Made by a program: the position numbers and the translations under genes. This document shows, one piece after another, positions 42,803-53,618 of a DNA stretch of 64,000 nucleotides. Below the pieces are notes generated by a model. It had not been told where the DNA came from, did no database searches, and worked only from the letters and a program-made list of their open reading frames with translations. The stretch is from Afipia sp. GAS231 (GTDB lineage Bacteria > Pseudomonadota > Alphaproteobacteria > Rhizobiales > Xanthobacteraceae), in contig NZ_LT629703.1 in the NCBI RefSeq assembly GCF_900103365.1, forward strand, positions 2,170,001-2,234,000, in the 5' to 3' direction. The first letter of the stretch is position 1; each line of letters starts with the position of its first letter.

Positions 42803-43602
42803 CCCGCATTTCGCTCGTTGTTTCCGATGTCGACGGCACCCTGCTGCCGAAGAGCAAGGTCCTCAGCGACGGCGCCAAACGCGCGGTCGCCAAGCTGCAC
42901 GAGGCTGGCATCGGCTTCACCATCGTTTCCAGCCGGCCGACCATCGGGATGAGCTTTCTGATCGAGCCGCTGGCGATCACGCTGCCGTTCGGCGCCTTCA
43001 ACGGCAGCTCGATCGTCGACGCCGGGCTCAAGCCGATCGAACAGCATTTGATCCCGCCGGCGACGGCGCAGCGCAGTATCGATATCCTCACCGAATTCGG
43101 CGTCGATATCTGGCTGTTCACCAACGATCAATGGCTGACGCGCAATCCGGACGGCGAATACGTTTCGCATGAGAAACTTGCGATCAAGCACGACGCCGTC
43201 ATTGTGACGGAGTTCACGCCCTACCTGACCGGCGCCTGCAAGATCGTCGGCGCCAGTTCAGACGCCGCGCTGCTGCAGCGCTGCGAGGTAGCGATGCAAC
43301 AGGCGGTCGGCGCGGAGGCCACCGCGGTTCGCTCGCAGACCTATTACCTGGACGTCACGCCTCCGGGTCACGACAAGGGCACCTTCGTCGAAGCGATGGC
43401 CAAGCGGCTTGGAATATCGACCGCTGCGGTTGCCACCATCGGCGACATGCAGAACGACCTGCCGATGTTCGCGAGAAGCGGCGTCTCGTTCGCGATGGGT
43501 AACGCCACCGACGACGTCAAGAAGCATGCGACGCATGTCACCGACAGCAACGAGCGCGACGGCTTTGCCGCGGCGATGGAAACCGTGCTGAAGCTCACAT
43601 AG
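42799..43602 (+). CDS. HAD family hydrolase (Cof type)
   Basis: This 267-residue protein starts at ATG 42799, overlapping the gntK stop (ATGA). HAD motifs are clear: D-V-D-G-T-L-L near residue 10, S-S-R-P near 43, the late Lys in H-D-K-G-T, and G-D-M-Q-N-D near 218. The cap insertion is that of Cof-type sugar or cofactor phosphatases. As the last gene of the pentose phosphate operon it probably dephosphorylates a sugar phosphate or damaged intermediate. The substrate is unknown. Confidence 0.88.
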   Translation: MTRISLVVSDVDGTLLPKSKVLSDGAKRAVAKLHEAGIGFTIVSSRPTIGMSFLIEPLAITLPFGAFNGSSIVDAGLKPIEQHLIPPATAQRSIDILTEFGVDIWLFTNDQWLTRNPDGEYVSHEKLAIKHDAVIVTEFTPYLTGACKIVGASSDAALLQRCEVAMQQAVGAEATAVRSQTYYLDVTPPGHDKGTFVEAMAKRLGISTAAVATIGDMQNDLPMFARSGVSFAMGNATDDVKKHATHVTDSNERDGFAAAMETVLKLT

Positions 43603-44093
43603 CGCTGCCACGCTGTTTCGTATCGGAACAGATTCGGGAACGCCGTTTATTCCCTGCCCGGCCTTCACGCTTTTCTCATCACCCGACGATTTCGATCACC
43701 GTTTCGAGATTATCGAAGCCGCTGATTTCACAGCGCTTTCCGGTGCTGGGAAATTCGCTGATAGTATCAAGCGCGGATGAAGGATTAATCGAGGAATTCT
43801 CAAAGTCTTCGCTTGCCAAACACGCTCTTGTTGCGCGCGATCTTCCCGAACTTCACACCTCCCGCTTTCATCTGGTGTGATCACGCAAGCGCGAGCCGGT
43901 ACCCGTGCCGCGTCCTCCCCTGACAGCAGGCTTTCCCAGCCCACGCCTGTCGCGGCGAAGACGGTGCCGGCTCGCGCGACCACTATCGGCGGACCGAGGT
44001 GCGGCCGAGCGAAGCGAAGCAATCCATTTCAGCGCGACAAGAAAGAATGGATTGCTTCGCCGCTTCGCTCCTCGCAATGACGTAACCTCGCCC
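43603..44093. other. Intergenic region between two converging operons
   Basis: This 491-bp region lies between the 3' ends of convergent transcripts. It contains the palindromic repeat at 44007-44082 and otherwise no gene, RNA or clear terminator that I can support. Confidence 0.5.
44007..44082. repeat. Palindromic intergenic repeat (CGTCATTGCGAG family)
   Basis: GAGCGAAGCGAAGCAATCCATT on the left is mirrored by GAATGGATTGCTTCGC and GAAGCGAGGAG on the opposite strand; the right end reads CTCGCAATGACG. It lies 11 bp from the stop codon of the GH15 gene and may help end converging transcripts. Confidence 0.8.
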
Positions 44094-45899
44094 CTATTTC
44101 GACCGCTGCATCGCCGGTTTGTCGGTGGGAGGTTTCGCCTCATCGAGATTGTGCGCGGTGTTGATCAGGGCGATATGCGTCAGCGCCTGCGGAAAATTTC
44201 CGGTCTGGCGGCCGGCCACGCTATCGAACTCTTCGGCGAGCAGCCCGAGATCGTTGGCGACCGCTACCACCCGGTCAAACAGCGTCTGCGCCTTGTCGAA
44301 TTCGTCGGCCAGCACGAAGGCATCCGCGAGCCAGAGCGTGCAGGCCAGAAACGCGCCTTCGATCGGTTGCGTCTCTGCCGAGACTTCGCGCGGATCGTGC
44401 CGCAGCACAAAACCGTCCCGCATCATGTAGCGCTCGATCGCATCCAGCGTGCCGCGCACGCGCGGATCCGTAGGCGGCAGGAAGCCGACCGACGGCAGCA
44501 TCAGGATGCTGGCGTCGAGCAGTTTTGAGCCGTAGGACTCGACGAACGAGTTCAGTTCGCGGTCAAAGCCCTTCTCGCAGACGTCGCGATGAATGGCGTT
44601 ACGCAAGCCCCGCCACGTCTCGAGCGGAGCCTTGAAGCCGAACTGCTCCGCGCTCTTGATGCCGCGGTCGAATGCCAACCAGGTCATCACCTTCGAGGAA
44701 ACATAGTGCCGGCCGTCGCCGCGGCGCTCCCAGATACCGTGATCGGGCCGGTCCCAGACCTCGGCAAGATGCCCGAGCACCGCACATTCCAGTGCCCAGC
44801 TTCCTTCGTCGAGCTCGAGCTTCGCCACCCGCGACTGGTGAAACGCGTCGATCAGCTCGCCATAGACATCGAGCTGCAGTTGCGCATGGGCGGCATTGCC
44901 GACCCGCACCGGCAGCGCGCCCTCATAGCCGGGCAACCAGTCCGCTTCCCACTCCAGCAGGCGCCGCTGACCCTTGATCCCATACATGATTTGCATATTC
45001 GCCGGCGAACCCGCCACGGCGCGCAAGAGCCAGTTATGCCAGGCGGAGGCCTCGCCGGTGTAGCCGGAGTTCATTAGCGCCAGCAGCGTGAACGTGGCGT
45101 CGCGCAGCCAGCAAAAACGATAGTCCCAGTTCCTGGCGCCGCCGAGCTTTTCCGGCAGCGAGGTCGTCGGCGCCGCCACGATGCCGCCGGTCGGAGCATA
45201 GGTCAGCGCCTTCAACGTGATCAGCGAGCGCATCACCAGATCGCGGTGTTCGCCATCGTAAGTACATTGGCTGCACCAGTCGGCCCAGAAGGCTTCGGTA
45301 TCCTGCAACGCCTGCGCGGGATCGATCGGCACCGGCACCGGCAGATGCGAGGGTCCGTAGGTGAGCACGAAGGGCACGATGTCGCCCTCGCCGACTTCAA
45401 ATTCGGCAACCGTCGTGAGGTCTTCGCCGCGGGTCGCGACCGGCGTCCGCAGCACGGCCATGTCCTGCCCGCAGATCGCCAGCAGTCCCGAACCGTCCTC
45501 GTTCTTCTTGACCCAGGGAATATCGCTGCCGAATCCGAAGCGGATCACCAATTGCATCCGCATTTTCACCCGGCCGCGCGCGCCGCGCACCAGCCGCACT
45601 ACATCGGAAGCATGGCCGCGCGGCGGCATGAAATCGACCAGTTCGACCGCGCCCTCCGATGTCTCAAACCGCGTTTCCAGGATCAGGGTGTCGCCCCAAT
45701 AGCGGCGCGACGTGCCGGTGATGTCGCCCACCGGTGTGATCAGCCAGCGGCCGTGCTTGTGGGTGCCGAGCAAGCCGGCAAAGCAGGCGTCGGAATCAAA
45801 CGCCGGCCAGCACAGCCAGTCGATCGATCCGTCGCGGCCGACCAGCGCCGCCGTCTCGCAGTCGCCGATCAGCCCATAATCTTCGATACGGCAGGACAA
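44094..45899 (-). CDS. Glycoside hydrolase family 15 protein (glucoamylase/trehalase-like)
   Basis: This 601-residue protein starts at TTG 45899; an in-frame stop lies three codons upstream, so no longer start exists. It opens R-I-E-D-Y-G-L-I-G-D-C-E-T-A-A-L-V with D-G-S-I-D-W-L-C-W-P, the standard beginning of this family. The (alpha/alpha)6 catalytic part has W-D-Y-R-F-C-W-L-R-D-A-T-F near residue 265, W-E-R-R-G-D-G-R-H-Y-V-S-S-K near 390, and E-F-D-S-V-A-G-R-Q-T-G-N-F-P-Q-A near 560. It has no signal peptide and acts in the cytoplasm on maltodextrins or trehalose. It lies directly after malQ. Confidence 0.9.
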   Translation of the reverse strand: MSCRIEDYGLIGDCETAALVGRDGSIDWLCWPAFDSDACFAGLLGTHKHGRWLITPVGDITGTSRRYWGDTLILETRFETSEGAVELVDFMPPRGHASDVVRLVRGARGRVKMRMQLVIRFGFGSDIPWVKKNEDGSGLLAICGQDMAVLRTPVATRGEDLTTVAEFEVGEGDIVPFVLTYGPSHLPVPVPIDPAQALQDTEAFWADWCSQCTYDGEHRDLVMRSLITLKALTYAPTGGIVAAPTTSLPEKLGGARNWDYRFCWLRDATFTLLALMNSGYTGEASAWHNWLLRAVAGSPANMQIMYGIKGQRRLLEWEADWLPGYEGALPVRVGNAAHAQLQLDVYGELIDAFHQSRVAKLELDEGSWALECAVLGHLAEVWDRPDHGIWERRGDGRHYVSSKVMTWLAFDRGIKSAEQFGFKAPLETWRGLRNAIHRDVCEKGFDRELNSFVESYGSKLLDASILMLPSVGFLPPTDPRVRGTLDAIERYMMRDGFVLRHDPREVSAETQPIEGAFLACTLWLADAFVLADEFDKAQTLFDRVVAVANDLGLLAEEFDSVAGRQTGNFPQALTHIALINTAHNLDEAKPPTDKPAMQRSK

Positions 45900-45917
45900 T
45901 ATGCATCACCGTCTGTA

Positions 45918-47870
45918 TCAATTCGCGGCGCGAGACCGCTCACTGGTCGCTGCCCTAAGCGCATCGACGTCGATGGCGGACCCAATCTGCTCCAGCGACA
46001 CCGAAATTCGCTGCCGCCAATTCGGATGTTCGTGAACGGTGCCGGGAATATTCGGCTGGTCGATGATCCCCAGCAGATCCTCCAGCGAGATCGCCAGCAG
46101 CCGCGATTTGGTCCGCGCCAGGAACCGCGCCACCGAATAGAGATCGTGGCCGCCAATCTCGTGATGACGCAGCACGTCATCCAGCATCGCCAGCGCATGC
46201 CAGCGCGCATCGTCGCTCTCGCCGGGATCGATCCCGAGTGCGCGCTTGACCTTGAGATCGTGAAAACCGCGCCAGCCGGTATAGGTCGAAAGATCGTGGG
46301 TGTTGAAGGTGATCAGCGCGTTGGTCCAGTAGTGATCGACGCCGCGGAACGCACCCTGGTCGTCGCGCTCGAACATCATCACCAGATACGACCAGATGCC
46401 CCAGTCGGCCATCTCCGCGCGAAACCCTTCCGGCACGGTGCCGAGGTCCTCGCCGATCACGACGCAGCGATTGGCGACGCTTTCCTGCGCGGTGACGGCC
46501 AGCAGCGCCTCGAACGGCATCTGCACATAGACGCCGTCGGCGGCGCCAAAACCGTGCGGCACCAGATAGAGCCGCTTCAGGCCCAGCACATGATCGAGCC
46601 GGATCGCGCCGGCATGCCGCATCGCGGCGCGCAGCATCTCGGCAAACGGCGAGAAGGATTGCTGCTCCAGTCCCGAAGCATTGAAGCCGGCGAGGCCCCA
46701 GCTCTGGCCGGCGGTGTTGAGCGGATCCGGCGGCGCGCCGACGCCGAGATGGCGGGAGATCGCGACCTGCTCGTTCCAGGCATCGAAGCCATCGGCCTGC
46801 ACGCCGACAGCGACGTCGAGATAGAGACCGACCTTCATGCCGAGCTTCTTGGCGAGATCGCTCGCGGCGCCGAGTTGCCGGTCGGCGGTCCACTGCACGA
46901 ATTCGACGAACTCGATTTCTGCCCCGCGCGCGCCGGTGCGCAAGTCCGCACAGGCGGCATCGTCGGGTTGGCGCCATTCCGATGGCCATTCCCACCACGG
47001 CCCGGCAAATTCGTGCCGCAGCGCCTCGAAACAGGCGAAGCGCGACAGCAGCGTGCCGCGCTCGTCGCGAAACCGGTCGAAGTCCTGCTGCAGCGCCGGC
47101 ATCGCATGGGCCTTGAACGCCGCGAAGCCCGCCCGCAAGGCCTGCGCTTTCAATCCGGCCACGGCGACGTAGTCGACCACGTCGAACGCCCGTATCCGTG
47201 TCAGCGCCGCTTTGGTCTCGGGCTCGAGCCGGAATTCGGGCAGCTTTTCGACGTCGATATAGAGCGCGTTGAGAAACAACCGGCTGTTCGGCGAATACGG
47301 GCTGCAATCGCCCGGGCGATCGTCGAACAACGCATGCAGCGGATTGAGACCGACACCGTCGGCGCCGAGACGATGGGCCAGTTCGATCAGGCCCTGGAGG
47401 TCGGTGAAGTCGCCGATCCCCCAGTTGCGCCGGGAGCGGACGCCGTAGAGCTGGACCGCGAGCAGCCAGCAGCGGTCGAAATCGCCGCTGAACGCCCGCG
47501 CCGGCGCCACAATCAACGGCACGTCTTCCGTCGTCGAAGCCGCATCGGTGACTTCCAGGCGGTAGACGCCCGCCGCCAGGCCCTCGGGCAACACGATGAC
47601 CCGGCCCGGGGCGACGTTTTTGGCGATAACCTTCTGGCCCGCCGTGATTTTCCACGCGGTCGGCAATTTGGCGGATGGCAGCAGGCCGGCCCGCGCCGAC
47701 TTCCCAGCCCGGATCACGACCGGCTGGCCGATCAACGGCCCCGGCATCTGCGGCGGCAGCGATTCCAGGACAATTTTCAGGGCCGCCTCGTCCGTCACAC
47801 GGCGGTGACCCTGGCCGTCCAGAAATTCGGTCTGAATTCCCCGGGCTTTAGCTATTTCGAAAAGGTCCAT
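45918..47870 (-). CDS. malQ: 4-alpha-glucanotransferase
   Basis: This enzyme is about 650 residues from ATG 47870; ATG 47897 would add nine, and neither start has a clear ribosome-binding site. An N-terminal accessory domain (about 1-130) precedes the GH77 barrel: L-L-A-V-Q-L-Y-G-V-R-S-R-R-N-W-G-I-G-D-F, then N-P-L-H-A-L-F, the nucleophile block A-I-R-L-D-H-V-L-G-L, and V-I-G-E-D-L-G-T-V-P. It disproportionates maltodextrins in the cytoplasm. It is divergent from treS by about 75 bp and followed closely by the GH15 gene. Confidence 0.94.
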   Translation of the reverse strand: MDLFEIAKARGIQTEFLDGQGHRRVTDEAALKIVLESLPPQMPGPLIGQPVVIRAGKSARAGLLPSAKLPTAWKITAGQKVIAKNVAPGRVIVLPEGLAAGVYRLEVTDAASTTEDVPLIVAPARAFSGDFDRCWLLAVQLYGVRSRRNWGIGDFTDLQGLIELAHRLGADGVGLNPLHALFDDRPGDCSPYSPNSRLFLNALYIDVEKLPEFRLEPETKAALTRIRAFDVVDYVAVAGLKAQALRAGFAAFKAHAMPALQQDFDRFRDERGTLLSRFACFEALRHEFAGPWWEWPSEWRQPDDAACADLRTGARGAEIEFVEFVQWTADRQLGAASDLAKKLGMKVGLYLDVAVGVQADGFDAWNEQVAISRHLGVGAPPDPLNTAGQSWGLAGFNASGLEQQSFSPFAEMLRAAMRHAGAIRLDHVLGLKRLYLVPHGFGAADGVYVQMPFEALLAVTAQESVANRCVVIGEDLGTVPEGFRAEMADWGIWSYLVMMFERDDQGAFRGVDHYWTNALITFNTHDLSTYTGWRGFHDLKVKRALGIDPGESDDARWHALAMLDDVLRHHEIGGHDLYSVARFLARTKSRLLAISLEDLLGIIDQPNIPGTVHEHPNWRQRISVSLEQIGSAIDVDALRAATSERSRAAN

Positions 47871-47943
47871 TCGGCACGCAGTTTGCAACGCAATCATCAA
47901 GGTGATGTCGCGAAATTGTCCAAATACAGGAAGGAGATAGAGG

Positions 47944-50900
47944 GTGTCTAACGCGCTGGCGCATCGGCGGTTCCAAGGGAACCAAAGCGCGTCCAGCGGC
48001 TTTCTACTTAGGTCCGGAACGTCTCCCTTTCGAAAGCGGAAGCGGGGACGTCATCTCCATGGCCATGGCATCACCGTGAACAAAAAAGCCCAAACCGCCG
48101 AAAATTCCAACACCGGCGTTCCCCTTCGTATTGACGGCCCCTATCCACTGCATGACAGCGGCCGCTTTGCCGTGAACATGGGTGACGTGAAAGCAAGGGA
48201 AGTGCCAGCCACCGGCCCTGCGACCGAGGAGCTTTGGTACAAGGATGCCATCATCTATCAGCTCCACGTCAAGGCCTTTGCCGACAGCAACAATGACGGC
48301 ATCGGCGACTTTGCCGGATTGACCGAGAAGCTGGGCTACCTGCAGGAGCTCGGCGTCACCACGCTGTGGCTGTTGCCGTTCTATCCCTCGCCCGGCCGCG
48401 ACGACGGCTATGACATCGCCGACTACGGCGACATCAATCCCGATTTCGGGACCATGAAGGATTTCAGGCGCTTCATCCAGGAAGCCAAGAAGCGCGGCCT
48501 GCGCGTCATCACCGAACTCGTCGTCAACCACACCTCGGACCAGCACGACTGGTTCAAGCGCGCCCGCCGCAGCGACAAGAATTCCAGCGCCCGCAACTGG
48601 TACGTCTGGAGCGACACCGACCAGAAATACCAGGGCACGCGGATTATCTTCACCGACACCGAGAAGTCGAACTGGACCTGGGATCCCGAGGCCGGCCAGT
48701 TCTACTGGCACCGCTTCTTCTCGCACCAGCCCGACCTGAACTTCGACAACCCGCGCGTGGTCTCGGCGCTGGTGCAGGTGATGAAGCGCTGGCTCGACAC
48801 CGGCGTCGACGGCTTTCGCCTCGACGCCATCCCCTACCTGTGCGAGCGCGATGGCACCAACAACGAGAACCTGCCCGAGACCCACGCCATCATCAGGAAG
48901 CTGCGCGCCGAGCTCGATGCCTATTCCAGGGACAAGGTGCTGCTGGCGGAAGCCAATCAATGGCCGGAGGATGTGCAGGAATATTTCGGCCGCGGCGACG
49001 AATGCCACATGGCCTATCACTTCCCGCTGATGCCGCGCATCTACATGGCGCTCGCGCAGGAAGACCGCTTCCCGATCACCGACATCCTGCGCCAGACGCC
49101 CGACATCCCGAACAACTGCCAATGGGCGCTGTTCCTGCGCAATCACGACGAACTGACGCTGGAAATGGTCACCGACGTCGAGCGCGATTATCTGTGGTCG
49201 ACCTACGCCAACGACCCCCGCGCCCGCATCAATGTCGGCATCCGCCGCCGGCTGGCGCCGCTGATGGACAACGACCGGCGCAAGATCGAACTGATGAACT
49301 CGCTGCTGCTGTCGTTCCCGGGTACGCCGATCATCTATTACGGCGACGAAATCGGCATGGGCGACAACATCTATCTCGGTGACCGCAACGGCGTGCGGAC
49401 GCCGATGCAGTGGTCGCCGGACCGCAATGGCGGATTTTCGCGCGCCGATCCGGCGCGACTCTACGCACCGACCATCATGGACCCGGTCTACGGCTATGAG
49501 TCCGTCAATGTCGAGGCGCAGTCGCGCAGCCTCTCCTCCCTGCTCAGCGCCACCAAACGGCTGATCGCGGTCCGCAAGTCGACGCTCGCCTTCGGGCGCG
49601 GCACCATGACCTTCATCCGGCCGGAAAACCGCGCGGTGCTGTGTTACGTACGCCAGTACCAGGACGAGGTCATTCTCTGCGTCGCCAACCTGTCGCGGTC
49701 GGCGCAGGCGACCGAACTCGACCTCTCGGCCTTCCAGGATCGCATTCCGCTCGAAATGCTCGGCCGCACGCGCTTTCCGCCGATCGGCGAACTGCCCTAC
49801 ATGATCACGCTGGCGCCTTACGGATTCTACTGGTTCGAGCTGCAGGAACGCGACAAATCGGAGCCGGTGACGCCGCGCGAGGTCGGAGAATTCGAGACGC
49901 TGGTGGTGCCGCTCGGCGCCACCTGGGTGTCGCTGGCGCGCGAACGCGGCGTGTTCGAGCGCGACGTCCTGCCGGGACATCTGGCGCGAACCCGCTGGTA
50001 TCCGGAGCGATCGGCCAAGGCGATCCAGCCGACGCTGGTCTCGGCCGTTCCGTTCTGCGACATCGGCGACAACCGGCCGTGGCTGGCCTTCTTCGAGACC
50101 ACGCAGCGCGGCGTCGCCACCCGCTATACCATGCCGCTGCAAATCGAGTGGGTGCGCTTCGACCGCGAGCGCTACAACGCCCACGCGCTGGCGGCGGTGC
50201 GCCAGGGCGCGCGCGAGGGCACCCTGCTCGACGTCGCCACCAACCCGATCTTCATCGGACTGTTGCTGCGGAATTTGCAGCAATCGCTGACCGTCGAGGA
50301 AGGCGAACAGGGCCTGCGGCTCGAATTCCGCCCGACCAGCCGGTTCACCACCAAACCGATCCGGCAGCCCGAACATATCCGCGCCATCGAAGCCGAGCGG
50401 CCCGACTCGACGTCACTGGTCGACGACCAATACGTCGTCAGGATCTACCGCAAACTCGAGACCGGGCCCAACCCGGAAATCGAGATGGGGCGTTTTCTCA
50501 CCGACGTCGTGGGCTTTGCCAACACACCGGCGCTGCTCGGCAGCGTCGAACTGGTCGACGGCAACAGCAACAGCGCCGTGGGCGCCGTCCACGCCTTCGT
50601 CTCCAACCAGGGCGACGCCTGGAACGTGACCGCGTCGCATCTCGACCGCTTCGTCGACGAGCAGCGCATGTTGAGCGAACAATCCGGCGAAGGCGGTGAT
50701 CAGAGCCCCTATCTCGGTTATCTTTCTCAGGCCGGACGGCGCGTCGCCGAACTGCATGTTGCGCTCGCCAGCAACTCCGAACTTCCTGAATTCGCACCGG
50801 AGCCAATCCGGATCGAAGATATCAAGCGCTGGACCGGCGATATTCTGATCCGTGCCGAGCGCATTTTCGATGCGCTGGGCAAACGCCGCGACCGATTGAA

Positions 50901-51471
50901 GGAGACTGACCGCCCGCTGGTCGACCAACTGCTGGCGTTGCAGCCGACCCTGCCGGAACGATTGAAGGCCTTGTTGCCGCGCGGGATCGACGGGCTCAAC
51001 ATCCGTCAGCACGGCGACTTCCATCTCGGCCAGATGCTGATCGTCAAGGACGACATCTTCATCACCGATTTCGAAGGCGAGCCGCGGCGCCCGATCAGCG
51101 AGCGCCGTCGCAAAGCGCCCGCCGCACGCGATGTCGCCAGCCTGATCCGTTCGATCGACTATGCGGCGACATCGGCGCTTGAGCGCGCGCGCAAGATGGC
51201 CCACGATGATCACGGCAGGCTCGGCGCCGCGCTCGATACATGGCGCGACCGGGCCACGGGCGAATTCCTGACCGCCTACCGCGAAACCATTGCCCACCAA
51301 CGTCTCTGGCCGTCCGACGCGGTCGCAGCCGAGGGCCTGTTAACCTTCTTCCTGCTTGAGAAGGCTTTCTACGAGATCGAATATGAGCTGTCCTATCGGC
51401 CCGACTGGCTACGCGTGCCGCTGACCGGTATGATCCGAATGTTGTCGCAACAGTCCCCCGAGGCCTCATGA
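47944..51471 (+). CDS. treS: Maltose alpha-D-glucosyltransferase fused to maltokinase, with an unusual N-terminal leader
   Basis: This 1175-residue frame starts at GTG 47944, which has a near-perfect AAGGAGAT ribosome-binding site at 47931-47938. Residues about 95-640 are trehalose synthase (GH13): G-V-D-G-F-R-L-D-A near Asp294, L-L-A-E-A-N-Q-W near Glu336, R-N-H-D-E-L. Residues about 655-1170 are a maltokinase (H-G-D-F-H-L-G-Q near 1023, D-F-E-G-E-P near 1042). Together they turn trehalose into maltose and then maltose-1-phosphate. Residues 45-78 do not belong to TreS and resemble the start of GlgE, including [20 protein letters not shown] 48178 is the likely ancestral TreS start. Confidence 0.92.
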   Translation: MSNALAHRRFQGNQSASSGFLLRSGTSPFRKRKRGRHLHGHGITVNKKAQTAENSNTGVPLRIDGPYPLHDSGRFAVNMGDVKAREVPATGPATEELWYKDAIIYQLHVKAFADSNNDGIGDFAGLTEKLGYLQELGVTTLWLLPFYPSPGRDDGYDIADYGDINPDFGTMKDFRRFIQEAKKRGLRVITELVVNHTSDQHDWFKRARRSDKNSSARNWYVWSDTDQKYQGTRIIFTDTEKSNWTWDPEAGQFYWHRFFSHQPDLNFDNPRVVSALVQVMKRWLDTGVDGFRLDAIPYLCERDGTNNENLPETHAIIRKLRAELDAYSRDKVLLAEANQWPEDVQEYFGRGDECHMAYHFPLMPRIYMALAQEDRFPITDILRQTPDIPNNCQWALFLRNHDELTLEMVTDVERDYLWSTYANDPRARINVGIRRRLAPLMDNDRRKIELMNSLLLSFPGTPIIYYGDEIGMGDNIYLGDRNGVRTPMQWSPDRNGGFSRADPARLYAPTIMDPVYGYESVNVEAQSRSLSSLLSATKRLIAVRKSTLAFGRGTMTFIRPENRAVLCYVRQYQDEVILCVANLSRSAQATELDLSAFQDRIPLEMLGRTRFPPIGELPYMITLAPYGFYWFELQERDKSEPVTPREVGEFETLVVPLGATWVSLARERGVFERDVLPGHLARTRWYPERSAKAIQPTLVSAVPFCDIGDNRPWLAFFETTQRGVATRYTMPLQIEWVRFDRERYNAHALAAVRQGAREGTLLDVATNPIFIGLLLRNLQQSLTVEEGEQGLRLEFRPTSRFTTKPIRQPEHIRAIEAERPDSTSLVDDQYVVRIYRKLETGPNPEIEMGRFLTDVVGFANTPALLGSVELVDGNSNSAVGAVHAFVSNQGDAWNVTASHLDRFVDEQRMLSEQSGEGGDQSPYLGYLSQAGRRVAELHVALASNSELPEFAPEPIRIEDIKRWTGDILIRAERIFDALGKRRDRLKETDRPLVDQLLALQPTLPERLKALLPRGIDGLNIRQHGDFHLGQMLIVKDDIFITDFEGEPRRPISERRRKAPAARDVASLIRSIDYAATSALERARKMAHDDHGRLGAALDTWRDRATGEFLTAYRETIAHQRLWPSDAVAAEGLLTFFLLEKAFYEIEYELSYRPDWLRVPLTGMIRMLSQQSPEAS
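48076..48177 (+). pseudogene. Probable glgE remnant inside the treS frame
   Basis: Thirty-four codons beginning GTG-AAC-AAA encode [11 protein letters not shown], then [18 protein letters not shown]. The pattern R-I-x-x-h-Y-P-x-x-D-x-G-R-F-x-V is how maltosyltransferase GlgE proteins begin, before P-V-K-R-x-V-G-E. Here it stops after F-A-V-N, and TreS-type sequence ([17 protein letters not shown]) follows in frame. GlgE is commonly encoded directly before treS in related bacteria. The identity rests on a short, recalled pattern. Confidence 0.55.
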
Positions 51472-53615
51472 CCAAGTTACCCGCCGAGGCCTACGCGATC
51501 CTCGAAGGCAGACATTCGGATCCCTTCCACTATCTCGGCCTCCACAACGAAGGGGATCAGAAAGTTGTGCGCGCGTTCCTGCCGGAGGCCTCTAATGTCG
51601 AGGCGATCGGCGAGCACGGCGAAACCGCACCGCTGAAGCGGATTCATGAATCCGGGCTGTTCGCAGGCTCGCTGCCAAACGGCTCGACGCGTTACCAGTT
51701 GCGCGCCCGCTTCGGGGAAAACGTCGTCGAGCTCGACGACCCCTACCGCTTTCCGCCCGTGCTGAGCGACTTCGACCTGCATCTGCTCGGCGAAGGCACG
51801 CATATGCGGATCTACGACAAGCTCGGCGCTCATCCGATGACGCTTGAAGGCGTCGACGGCGTCGCCTTCGTGGTGCTGGCGCCGAACGCCAAGGGCGTCA
51901 GCGTGGTCGGCGATTTCAACTACTGGAACAGGCGTCGGCACCCGATGCGGGTGCGCGGCATCGGCTATTGGGAGCTGTTCATTCCGCACGCCAAGGCCGG
52001 CGATCACTACAAGTTCGACATCATCGAGCCCAACGGGCAGCATCTGCCGTTGAAATCCGATCCGTTCGCGTTCACCGCCGAAGTCCGCCCCAAGACCGCT
52101 TCGATCGTGTTCGACGAAATGAAGCTGCCGCGCCCGCGTCCGGCGCCATCAGGAATCAACGCGCTTGCCGCGCCGGTGTCGATCTACGAAGTCCATCTTG
52201 GCTCGTGGCGGCGCAAGGGCAGCAACGAGTGGCTGACCTATCGCGAACTGGCCGAACAGCTGCCGGCCTATGTCAGGGATCTCGGCTTTACCCATGTCGA
52301 ATTTCTGCCCGTCAGCGAACATCCGTTCGACGGCTCGTGGGGCTATCAACCGACCGGCATGTTCGCACCGACCAGCCGGTTCGGTGGGCCTGAGGATTTT
52401 GCGGCCCTCGTCGAAGCCTTCCATCGCGAAGGCATCGCCGTGTGGCTCGACTGGGTGCCCGGGCATTTCCCCGACGACCCCCACGGCCTCGGCCATTTCG
52501 ACGGCACCGCCTTGTACGAACATGCCAACCCGCTGCAGGGCCGGCATCTCGACTGGGGCACGTTGATCTACAATTATGGCCGCACCGAAGTGGTCAATTT
52601 CCTGGTCTCGAACGCGCTGTTCTGGCTGGACCGTTACGCCGTCGACGGCCTGCGCGTCGATGCGGTCGCCTCGATGCTCTATCTCGACTATTCGAGGCCT
52701 GCGGGCGAATGGATTCCCAACCGGCATGGCGGCCGTGAGAATCTCGAAGCCATCGATTTCCTGCGCCGCTTCAACACCGAACTGTTCGGGCATTTTCCGG
52801 AAGCCACCACGGCGGCGGAGGAATCCACCGCCTGGCCGCAAGTGTCGCGGCCGGTCGAACATGGCGGGCTCGGCTTCGGCTACAAGTGGAATATGGGCTG
52901 GATGCACGACACGCTGAAATATATCGGCAAGGATCCCATCCACCGCAAATTCCATCACGGCGACATCCTGTTCGGCCTGCACTACGCGTTTTCGGAAAAC
53001 TTCATTCTGCCGCTTTCCCACGACGAAGTCGTGCACGGCAAACGCTCGATCCTGGGGCGCATGCCCGGCGACGACTGGCAGCGCTTTGCCAACCTGCGCG
53101 CCTATTACAGCTTCATGTTCGGCCATCCCGGCAAGAAGCTGATGTTCATGGGCTGTGAGTTCGGCCAGGAGCGCGAGTGGGATCACGATCATTCGCTGGA
53201 CTGGCATCTGCTCGAACAGCCCCCGCATGCCGGCGTCCAGAACCTGGTTCGCGACCTCAACCATCTCTACCGGTCGGTGCCGGCGCTGCACGAGTTGGAT
53301 TGCAGCCAGGCGGGGTTCGAATGGGTCATCACCCACGATTCCGGCGGCAATGTCTTTGCCTGGGTCCGCAAGGGTCTCGATGCGCACGCCCGCTGCCTCG
53401 TCGTCGTGAATTTTTCACCGAACGTCTATTACGATTACCGCGTCCGCGTACCGTTCGCCGGCCGATGGAAGGAAGTCTTCAATTCCGACTCCGCGCATTA
53501 TGGTGGCAGCAATGTCGGCAACATCGGCGGAGTCCATACGCTTGCCGGGGCCATTCCGGAGCTCAATCTGACCATTCCGCCGCTGGCCGCGATTTTTCTC
53601 GTGCCGGAAGACTGA
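51468..53615 (+). CDS. glgB: 1,4-alpha-glucan branching enzyme
   Basis: This 715-residue enzyme overlaps treS by 4 bp (ATGA). It has an N-terminal N1 domain ([16 protein letters not shown]), a CBM48 domain ([20 protein letters not shown]), and a GH13 barrel with nucleophile Asp398 in L-R-V-D-A-V and acid Glu451 in [15 protein letters not shown] follows. It puts alpha-1,6 branches into glycogen or maltodextrin. No glgA or glgC is in the window, so the linear glucan must be made elsewhere. Confidence 0.96.
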   Translation: MTKLPAEAYAILEGRHSDPFHYLGLHNEGDQKVVRAFLPEASNVEAIGEHGETAPLKRIHESGLFAGSLPNGSTRYQLRARFGENVVELDDPYRFPPVLSDFDLHLLGEGTHMRIYDKLGAHPMTLEGVDGVAFVVLAPNAKGVSVVGDFNYWNRRRHPMRVRGIGYWELFIPHAKAGDHYKFDIIEPNGQHLPLKSDPFAFTAEVRPKTASIVFDEMKLPRPRPAPSGINALAAPVSIYEVHLGSWRRKGSNEWLTYRELAEQLPAYVRDLGFTHVEFLPVSEHPFDGSWGYQPTGMFAPTSRFGGPEDFAALVEAFHREGIAVWLDWVPGHFPDDPHGLGHFDGTALYEHANPLQGRHLDWGTLIYNYGRTEVVNFLVSNALFWLDRYAVDGLRVDAVASMLYLDYSRPAGEWIPNRHGGRENLEAIDFLRRFNTELFGHFPEATTAAEESTAWPQVSRPVEHGGLGFGYKWNMGWMHDTLKYIGKDPIHRKFHHGDILFGLHYAFSENFILPLSHDEVVHGKRSILGRMPGDDWQRFANLRAYYSFMFGHPGKKLMFMGCEFGQEREWDHDHSLDWHLLEQPPHAGVQNLVRDLNHLYRSVPALHELDCSQAGFEWVITHDSGGNVFAWVRKGLDAHARCLVVVNFSPNVYYDYRVRVPFAGRWKEVFNSDSAHYGGSNVGNIGGVHTLAGAIPELNLTIPPLAAIFLVPED

Positions 53616-53618
53616 CGC

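Noticed and set aside
44094..47870. Start codons of the GH15 and malQ genes as evidence of frameshift or decay
   Set aside because: TTG or weakly preceded starts are common in high-GC genomes, and the conserved N-terminal motifs of both proteins are complete.
45246..47951. 900-codon plus-strand frame over the GH15 and malQ genes
   Set aside because: It is the mirror of two well-conserved minus-strand enzymes with intact catalytic motifs. The translation has no recognisable domain.
48004..50376. 790-codon minus-strand frame over treS
   Set aside because: TreS and maltokinase motifs are intact on the plus strand, and the antisense product is compositionally odd.
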